Assembly (NCBI GenBank): GCA_046346845.1
Contig: JAXMHH010000002.1
Location: 496,001-560,000, forward strand
DNA length: 64,000 nucleotides
DNA from: DSSB01 sp046346845
GTDB lineage: Bacteria > UBA10199 > DSSB01
Reading direction: 5' to 3'
How positions within the stretch are numbered: position 1 is the stretch's first letter; the number at the start of each line of letters is the position of its first letter. Positions 30,301 through 35,439 of the stretch are shown in pieces. The notes below the pieces were generated by a model. It worked only from the letters and a program-made list of their open reading frames with translations. It was not told the origin of the DNA and made no database searches. The position numbers and the translations under genes are program-made.

Positions 30301-33300
30301 GAGGTCGACGGCCAGCCCGTCGAGATCCAGATCCAGACCGAGGCCATCTACCAATGGGGCAAGATCCAGCACAGCCTGATCTACAAGAACAAGGATCTCC
30401 CCAAGGAGACCCATGACGTACTCAACGCCTTCTGCCGGGACGTCGCGAAATACCTGACCGACCTCGAGAGCGGGCCCGACGGGACCTCGCGTCCGCCCAT
30501 GCCGCTGGTGCCCAAGCACCTGAAGCCCGAGCTCCGGGCCGCCCTGGCGGCGGACCTCAAAAAGATGGGCGAGCTGATGGACCGCTACGAGGAACAGGCG
30601 AAGGACCCCAGTTCCCACAAGACCGGGATCTACAAGCGGCCCGACAGCCTCAAGCCCCCCGCGGCGGAACCGGATTCCTCGAGCGAAGTCAAGACGGGGG
30701 CCGATACCCCCAAGGCCAAGGCCGTTCCGGATGGCAAAGGGCGCATCCCTTCGCGGCGCGCCTCGGGCCAACCGCTTGGGAAGGCGGTCGTCATTCCCGA
30801 ACTGAAACCCAAGGTGCCGCCCGCGCCGGCGCGCGCCGGCTATGAAATCCCCGTGCTGCGCTCTTCCGACGGCACCGCCTTCCGCCTGCCGGCCGGCAAG
30901 AATCCGGTGACCCTCGGCACCAAGGAGGGCGGCGCGGATATCGTCCTCAAGCACCCGAGCAAGGCTTCGGCCCCGCTCCACGCGGAATTGCTCCGCGAGC
31001 CCGACGGAAGCTACCGGCTGCGGCCCCTCGCGGGCCAGGAGGTATTCGTGTGGGAGCCCGCGGGATGGCGCAAGCTGGGCACCGCCGGAGAGGGAGAGAC
31101 CTACCTGCTGCGGGCCGGAGACCGCATCAAGCTGGGCGACTGGGAATTCCGTTGGCACATCGACCGGCCGCCGCCGCTGCCGCCCAAGGGAGGGCCTAAG
31201 CCGCCACCGCTGCCCTCGGCCAAGGGCTCGGGGGCCAGCTACAGCGCCATGACGGATCGCGCCGCGAATCTCGGCCGCGAACTGACGAATCTCGTCGAGG
31301 TCAGCGATGCCACCTTGTCGGGCGAGGACTCATCCTGGCACAGCAGCTTCGCGAACATCTACACCCCGGACCCCACCCACGTCCCGATCAGCACCAGCTG
31401 GAAATACCTGAGTCGCGCCGAGTACGAAACCGCTCGGACCGACGGCACGCTCAAAGACACGCCTGCGGCCACCTATGAAGTTCGGGTGCGCGGCGCTCAG
31501 CGCCTGGCCGACGTCGCCTCGCGCCTGCAAAAGGCCTACGGTGGACGGTTGGAGCGCCTGCCCTCCCTCTATGAAGACGGTTCCGAGTGGCTGCTGCGCA
31601 ACGAGCGGGGCGAGGCCCAGCTCAAGATCGTGATTGTTGCGAAGGAGCTCAAGACGCCCAGCGCCGAGGAGGCCAAAGCCGTCTACGCGGACTTCGCCAA
31701 AAAACAATTGCCCGTCCTGTTGCGCTGGAACCAGGAGGCCGCGAGTCAACGCGGAGTCTACGCCCATCGCCTCCTGCAGATGATCGGCGTGGAAGGAGAC
31801 GGCCATGGCGGACTGCGCTTCGGAGGCCGCCTCGCCGCGGTTTTGGCCCGGATGGAAGGGGCTCCCACTGCCGCAGAACGCAACCGTGCCGGCGAGGAAC
31901 TGGCCACGATGCTCGCCTACCTGAAGGATGCGCCTTTCCTGATGCAGGAACAGCGCCTGCTCCACGCGGCCAAAAATGACTCCGAATGGATCGACGCGGA
32001 ACGCTATGCCTTCAAACAGTCGGGCCCGTTGCGCGAGCGCGGCGTGCAGGCATTTCAGGCTCGAAACCGGATGCGGGAGATCGGCGCCCGCATGCACGCC
32101 TTGGGCGAGGAGCTGCGGCGCAACGTTCCGAACGACCAGCAAAAGGCCGGCAACCCGGTCTTTGACGAATACCTCGCGGTCATGGTTGAATTTCGGGCCG
32201 CTATCAAGACCGCTCAAGGCTTTGTCGACTTCCTGAAACAAAGTGGAGTGGACCTGGAGCGGAACCGTCCGGCGGCGCAGGAGGGAAAAGAGGCGCCTCC
32301 CGTCGAGGTCGAGGACGACATGATCCTCGAGATGAAATCCGCGACCGGTCGGGATCTGCACGGTGCCGACGACCAGCCCTTGCGCGACCTGAGGCGGTTC
32401 ACGGATTCCGAGTTGGAATCCCTGCGCACCCTGGGCTTGGGCGACCTGGAAGGACTGCGCGATCCTGCCTCCCCGAAATTCGCCAACAGCGTGGTGACGG
32501 CCTTGGACCAATTGTTGCGCGACCCGCCCTTCAAGGGGAGGGAGTTCGAGGGCGGGGTGGTCCGCCTGGTGGGCGCCTTGCGCCACTGGGAGATGTTCAG
32601 CGGCCAGAAGTTATCCTGGCTCAACCAATACCTTCGCGACTTCGGGCGCAGCCCTTACGGCATTCCTTTGGCCAGCGTCCCCCCGCCCGTGCCGCCGCCC
32701 CCGCGCCTGCCGCTTTCCGCCGAGGAGCAGCGGAGCCTGGGGGTGCGCGAGATCAACCCCGGCAACCTCATGAAGGTCATCGCGACCATCCGTGCCCGCT
32801 CCACTCCCTTGGAGCGCATCGGCGACTTCATGCCCTTTCTGCCGAGCGAGGAGGGCCGACGGATCTTGGCCAAGATCATGGACAACTATGCGGGTTTGGT
32901 CTCCGACGCCAATCCCAAGCTGGGCAGCTATCTCGAGGCGATGTTCAAGCCGGGCGAGGCCTATGCGGCGGCCTTGGATTTCAAAGAGGCGCCGGAAGGC
33001 CAGGGCAAGCTGCCCGAACGCCGGGAAAACAGCCAGCGGGTCGCGGCGCTCGCCCCCACCCGGCTCGGAGAGCCGACCGGGGCCTACGTCGAGGAAATCC
33101 CCGCGACCAGCCTGGTGGGCAAGGAGCTCAAGGGCCTGGCTCGTCCCCGGCCCAGCTTCGTCAGCGAGGTCCCCGGACTGACGCCGGAACTGGAGAAAAC
33201 TTTCGATCGCGGCGGCCGCGTCGAGAAATGGCCCTCCGGCATGATGTTGGTCGAGGCCCCCAGCGGCGCCGAGACGCGCGTCGTGCGCCCCGCCAGTCCC

Positions 33301-35274
33301 AGCCTCGTGGTGGCCTACCTGCGTTGGTACCAACGCCAGGGTTTCGCCCGAGCCGACGCGGTCCAAGCCGAGACCGCTTGGCGGGAGTTGCAAGGACGAG
33401 CGCGGGAATTGGGCGTGCAACTGGTTTTGGGAGAGGATGTCGCTCAGGGCAAGCCCGAAGGGAAACCCTTGCAGGATTTCCTGGAGGAGAACAGCGGGCA
33501 GGTGGTTTTCCTGAACCGCCTCTTGCAGCTCTTGCCGGCCTCCATGCTGGGGTCCGGGCGCCTGAACCGCATCCATCTCAGGGCACCGCGCCAGGGCGAT
33601 GCCCACTTCGGCGCCTATGATGCGGCGGACGGCTCGCTTTACCTCTATTCCGGCGGCTTCCAGGGTTCCCGGCGCAACCTCGCGGCCCTGTTCCTCCATG
33701 AATTGGGCCATCCCAATGCCGAGCGCTACCACACCAACGCCAAGGGGGATCCCAAGATCCCGCTCAAAACTAGGACCCAGATGCAGCAGGCGCACGCGAC
33801 CCTGGCCAAGCTGCGGGCGCTGTATGCCGTGGATTGGGCGGAGGGCGCGGAGGCCCGTCGCGCACGGCAGGCCAAGGATTTGGACGAATTCCTCTCCGAC
33901 CTACAGCTTGCCTACGTCGCCGCCGGCCCCGCGCTGCGCGCGCATATCCGCGGCTACCGCGAGGGATCTCCGGAACGCCAGGCCTGGGACTTCGTCTACT
34001 CGGAATTGCGCGACCGCATCTTTGGCGGGCTCGAATACGATTTCGTCAACCTGCCTCCGCCGCCGCGGCCCGGACTCAAAGTCCTGCCCGGCGGCAAGGC
34101 CAAGGCTCCGCCGGTCCCGATCCAGGTGCCGGATGCCTTCTTAAGTTCTGAGACCGGTCCGCAAAACGCGGTGCAGGAATTGCGCCTCGGTGGCTTGGCC
34201 GCCGGCCGCGACCCGGGCGTGGGCCGTTATGCCCACAACGAGGACCGCTTTGCTGTGGCCAGGTTCACGGCGCCGGACGGGAAACAGGTCGTCCGGTATT
34301 TCGCCATCGACGGGATGGGAGGCCATCAAGGCGGGGAATTCGCCGCGGTCTTCACCCAATATGTCCTGCAGGAGGCGGGGAAAAACCCCGGGCTCTCCCT
34401 CGAAGAGGCCATCCGCTTGGCGGACCGAAAGATGTTGGAGCATCCGACCTTCAAGAAAATGGAGGGCGATCCCGGTGCGGTCGTGGTGGGCGTGGAAGTC
34501 AAGCCGCTGGGTCCGGAGGGCTACGAGGTGCGCTTCGCCGACGTCGGCGACGCGGAGGGCATGATTTTCACCCATGATTTTCAGCTCCAAGAGAACGCCT
34601 ACACGGCCAAGGAACCCCGCAGCGACCGGAAGCTGCCCCGCGGCCAGACCTATATCGCGCGGATCGACCCGAATGCCCACGTCGTGGACCAAGCCTTGGG
34701 CGGCCACTACCGGGAGGGCAAAAAGGCCCTCGATATCGCCGTCGAGTCGCACCGCGCCAAGGCGGGATCGATCGTGGTGGCCGGTTCCGACGGCCTGACC
34801 GAAAATTTCATCAGCAAGGACGAAATCGGTGAAGTGCTGCGCCAGAGCGGCGCCCGCACCGCGGCGGAAATGGAGCTGGCACTCCGCAACGAGGCGCTGA
34901 TTCGCATGCATATCCTGCAGGAGTTCCGGAAGCAGGATCGCTTTGGGCAGGCCATCACCCACGACGATTACGTGGCCGCTTACCGCAAGGTGTGGAAGCA
35001 GGATCCGCCTGCGGGCACCTGGCGTTACGAAGGCATGGTCCTGCATTCGCGCGGCCAGGTAGTGAACCCGGCGAAAAATCCCAACGTCGACGGGAACAAG
35101 GCTTACTTCGTCGGGAAATTCAAGTTGGACAACGTCTCCGTGGTCGTCCAAGTGCTGGGCCAAGAAGTCGGCAGCGGCAAGGCGCCGCCGCCGCGCCCCA
35201 ACTTCTTGCCGCCGCCCTTGCCCCCGCTGGCTGCCGCAGGCCTGCCAAAGGCCGCCCAGGGTGGTCGGCCTTAA
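24310..35274 (+). CDS. Giant multidomain protein B: helical repeats, RelA/SpoT, FHA-like, zincin, PP2C
   Basis: A single 3654-codon ORF and close paralogue of the preceding gene; the N-terminal modules align for hundreds of residues (for example LPKLVAQA and LFR-AVELD-QNP in both). Order, approximate residues: 1-560, TPR-like module; 560-950, helical; 955-1150, Gly/Ala-rich hydrophobic domain; 1375-1476 and 1625-1740, FHA-like folds; 1841-2057, RelA/SpoT nucleotidyltransferase with DIGGAR from Asp1915, GYRAMH from 1989 and EIQIQT from Glu2005; 2177-2282, FHA-like; Pro-rich spacers; 2667-2676, VEDDMILEM; 2960-3265, zincin with HELGH at 3130-3134; 3290-3620, PP2C with NED at 3310-3312, DGMGG, ADVGDAEG, GSDGLTEN and LDN; Pro-rich tail. 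Catalytic Asp and Glu of the (p)ppGpp synthetase fold are kept, but the usual Glu before His in the last motif is Gln (IQHSLIYK). No signal peptide. Likely cytoplasmic scaffold-enzyme. Confidence 0.87.
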   Translation: MEKAFGSTETNAQFFYDLLHGDSSGIPDEQIDGALSDPMADAKAFPANTPNSPDNSLQGHEVVAAAFNRITKYYPKITEHFQSLGLDLTAMLGTDGALKPDFVTKVVARVSGKDPAAPKQALAYQSVQLYLAEKHQISTRDAAFAEKLKAFEELPQADRDAELKKFFSDAKNVGKLVRWAFRFTEFSLLPFKDQVEVFKQAGYDEAVVKAELAQLWQGRGLPKLVAQAALLKGLELEEEAKTLEGDAAQKKKHEARMLFRAAVELDNQNPLARRRLSSHLLREGKNEGASFHLAEAVKSEGELRYLIEIVQGLEIGDKRLLGGQPDAWSFVVNNLVAVKRYGDASAVYHEAARLATARGDHAASIAFTEQELRVDEAGKPYTLAFTKEQNGIAYAVYKALTAQGLPSALVDGLGDGEASDRKISPTEVFAYLDGHWKEERVQKAMRSLEFPALPWEQPGAKQPYADAAFENLSFPQKMSAWHRYDAEQLKAKQPVDAAAVEKHLRIASLYEPKLPERHRALGDFLMSRQEYSKALAAYQMADQAAGFSDPAIKVQLGHAFFGTGDFKSSRDMYTVALEKNPKDVSLLKLRLEANQLYLAKLDPAKDADAAKAVQAELGKDGAMLLALDAKAEKEKLAGLEKLLEGLHEGDVDKARTIAAIAGAKPDQVGGISKQDAIAAVEGLAYNYLTLAEQSYADPKDSELVRGELNGLAVECFQVLKRYAEKDSDPEVQRMAKVYEASALFAQGKIDEAAELLKPIRKLPQAGRILKAIENGQARLINASAVEAWELYNKDMENAETDSAKGWASRTSVASVQEKWAKEKAITAAVKEKIKNGEASTISEALKLLSETASGDVKERAQYYLSTACRANGTGPIGDLIAYASTNPPSASDAALILQKAFDIEATRGALESSFAIYSILQAVSPEADIKKRAQAGMDALQGKAGFGRSVEKFFKVHSGQGLALDVGLMFLAAGLGNLAKLRMLMKLEQVGVSGYRAVVIANAVGIGAEATALWGANTVKDAMFTDPSKVFSKEHLLKSYGSTLLMIGGLKGFGKLAEGLGPRAAKSLGLVTEGGATLTKGGKVLVWGIGQAGGLGGMIATSHANQALKLTPKPVGGWKEGLVNDVFGYVQFAIAHKVADSVVKGKMTEVAQKQHSGIAFHEALLVSRGNADALGFTAQKFEIKVGKDGALSANGKPLNAYPEEVQRALEASLKKGKGDAVVDQTVFLESPERKLLVGLFVEASLNRPGFSGGKLTKLLAAKDVAGANAYLKEFQLPLQLNADGELLATPAGEPSPHQQLGIKAPEAKPESSDGKDLPFVPDQEVVLLEDGMTPEPKKLAARKTPASQPPAKEKVGDSPVKPVTSKAPLPPTLRRALLVDAQGKAVELDFNEAGLAFLDGNGSSVTPVPGGKSPHAEIAVTSAGKGEVLFQVRALGSEKLQTVDADGKVQEVTATYRPLRDGERLRVGDKEFTWFGPKNRAAFAVQSKVVTVFNGRVLLEDAAKVQERAEWASEYVQGLEKTFVKRESLFGDAARQFAARVSKDPRLSHGEFRDAFVARCDTVLAALRPIIDRLPENQQSDLAFSFMKQVLEGKLSLGDARLLTASVESGDLVIQHVTPEQGKAYDYAMVPAVKGEPLLQGAGLLEGTQGAATLKFNRTVYDVAKIGGALLQFRQGMPRNGNPPNYYVVNRSEQVLLEIYDLNTQSFRPLDHKQEAVIADGAILRVGDRNYIFHAPERLASELAARNEILAERELLAYKRGEILAIPDAAPEKAREMDRLFKLEQDFRDKMQAAGRDADGNSALQKEISHLAAGNTEFAKAAREALAGKLDAAQYRRAQTELGKKMVAEHRAALEDVESFLGGLAADPALEYRFAELRDEQGNWVENPHARLKDPADLAPKLARRGWTELAPLTDIGGARIVVRSTNDALPIAEAIEKQYKVRDQIGGDGAMELDLIGAEFQDGTEVMHVSYKPDKDHPDRLIIGSSTGYRAMHIVVEVDGQPVEIQIQTEAIYQWGKIQHSLIYKNKDLPKETHDVLNAFCRDVAKYLTDLESGPDGTSRPPMPLVPKHLKPELRAALAADLKKMGELMDRYEEQAKDPSSHKTGIYKRPDSLKPPAAEPDSSSEVKTGADTPKAKAVPDGKGRIPSRRASGQPLGKAVVIPELKPKVPPAPARAGYEIPVLRSSDGTAFRLPAGKNPVTLGTKEGGADIVLKHPSKASAPLHAELLREPDGSYRLRPLAGQEVFVWEPAGWRKLGTAGEGETYLLRAGDRIKLGDWEFRWHIDRPPPLPPKGGPKPPPLPSAKGSGASYSAMTDRAANLGRELTNLVEVSDATLSGEDSSWHSSFANIYTPDPTHVPISTSWKYLSRAEYETARTDGTLKDTPAATYEVRVRGAQRLADVASRLQKAYGGRLERLPSLYEDGSEWLLRNERGEAQLKIVIVAKELKTPSAEEAKAVYADFAKKQLPVLLRWNQEAASQRGVYAHRLLQMIGVEGDGHGGLRFGGRLAAVLARMEGAPTAAERNRAGEELATMLAYLKDAPFLMQEQRLLHAAKNDSEWIDAERYAFKQSGPLRERGVQAFQARNRMREIGARMHALGEELRRNVPNDQQKAGNPVFDEYLAVMVEFRAAIKTAQGFVDFLKQSGVDLERNRPAAQEGKEAPPVEVEDDMILEMKSATGRDLHGADDQPLRDLRRFTDSELESLRTLGLGDLEGLRDPASPKFANSVVTALDQLLRDPPFKGREFEGGVVRLVGALRHWEMFSGQKLSWLNQYLRDFGRSPYGIPLASVPPPVPPPPRLPLSAEEQRSLGVREINPGNLMKVIATIRARSTPLERIGDFMPFLPSEEGRRILAKIMDNYAGLVSDANPKLGSYLEAMFKPGEAYAAALDFKEAPEGQGKLPERRENSQRVAALAPTRLGEPTGAYVEEIPATSLVGKELKGLARPRPSFVSEVPGLTPELEKTFDRGGRVEKWPSGMMLVEAPSGAETRVVRPASPSLVVAYLRWYQRQGFARADAVQAETAWRELQGRARELGVQLVLGEDVAQGKPEGKPLQDFLEENSGQVVFLNRLLQLLPASMLGSGRLNRIHLRAPRQGDAHFGAYDAADGSLYLYSGGFQGSRRNLAALFLHELGHPNAERYHTNAKGDPKIPLKTRTQMQQAHATLAKLRALYAVDWAEGAEARRARQAKDLDEFLSDLQLAYVAAGPALRAHIRGYREGSPERQAWDFVYSELRDRIFGGLEYDFVNLPPPPRPGLKVLPGGKAKAPPVPIQVPDAFLSSETGPQNAVQELRLGGLAAGRDPGVGRYAHNEDRFAVARFTAPDGKQVVRYFAIDGMGGHQGGEFAAVFTQYVLQEAGKNPGLSLEEAIRLADRKMLEHPTFKKMEGDPGAVVVGVEVKPLGPEGYEVRFADVGDAEGMIFTHDFQLQENAYTAKEPRSDRKLPRGQTYIARIDPNAHVVDQALGGHYREGKKALDIAVESHRAKAGSIVVAGSDGLTENFISKDEIGEVLRQSGARTAAEMELALRNEALIRMHILQEFRKQDRFGQAITHDDYVAAYRKVWKQDPPAGTWRYEGMVLHSRGQVVNPAKNPNVDGNKAYFVGKFKLDNVSVVVQVLGQEVGSGKAPPPRPNFLPPPLPPLAAAGLPKAAQGGRP

Positions 35275-35363
35275 TTCCGCGCCGAGCCAAATCCTCAAGG
35301 ACACCCGCAACTTATGTACAGCGCTGCCGAAACCCTAGGCACGCTTTTTTAGCGGATCTCCAT

Positions 35364-35380
35364 CCCTGTCCAGGACAGGG
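35364..35380. promoter_or_regulatory. Interrupted palindrome upstream of the 994-aa zincin gene
   Basis: CCCTGTCC and GGACAGGG are perfect 8-base arms around one A. It lies 60-76 bases before the start codon of the next gene. The same CTGTCC/GGACAG half-sites recur with a 4-base spacer upstream of the 668-aa gene (55248-55265). Operator or RNA hairpin; not resolvable by eye. Confidence 0.45.
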
Positions 35381-35381
35381 G

Positions 35382-35400
35382 AAAACGCCACCGCGTTTTT
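35382..35400 (+). terminator. Short terminator-like hairpin between giant gene B and the 994-aa gene
   Basis: AAAACGC (35382-35388), CACC loop and GCGTTTT (35393-35399) followed by one more T. A seven-base stem with a U-rich tail, 107 bases after gene B's stop and 39 bases before the next start. It may end the gene B transcript or attenuate read-through. Confidence 0.45.
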
Positions 35401-35439
35401 GTGTAAGTGTTTGAATTGACTGCCGATTGGGGGCATACC

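Noticed and set aside
35336..35354. Sigma54 promoter before the 994-aa gene
   Set aside because: AGGCACG matches -24 well, but the following GC is 12 rather than 10 bases away.
35407..35439. GTG start for the 994-aa protein
   Set aside because: The ATG at 35440 has a ribosome site; the upstream extension does not.
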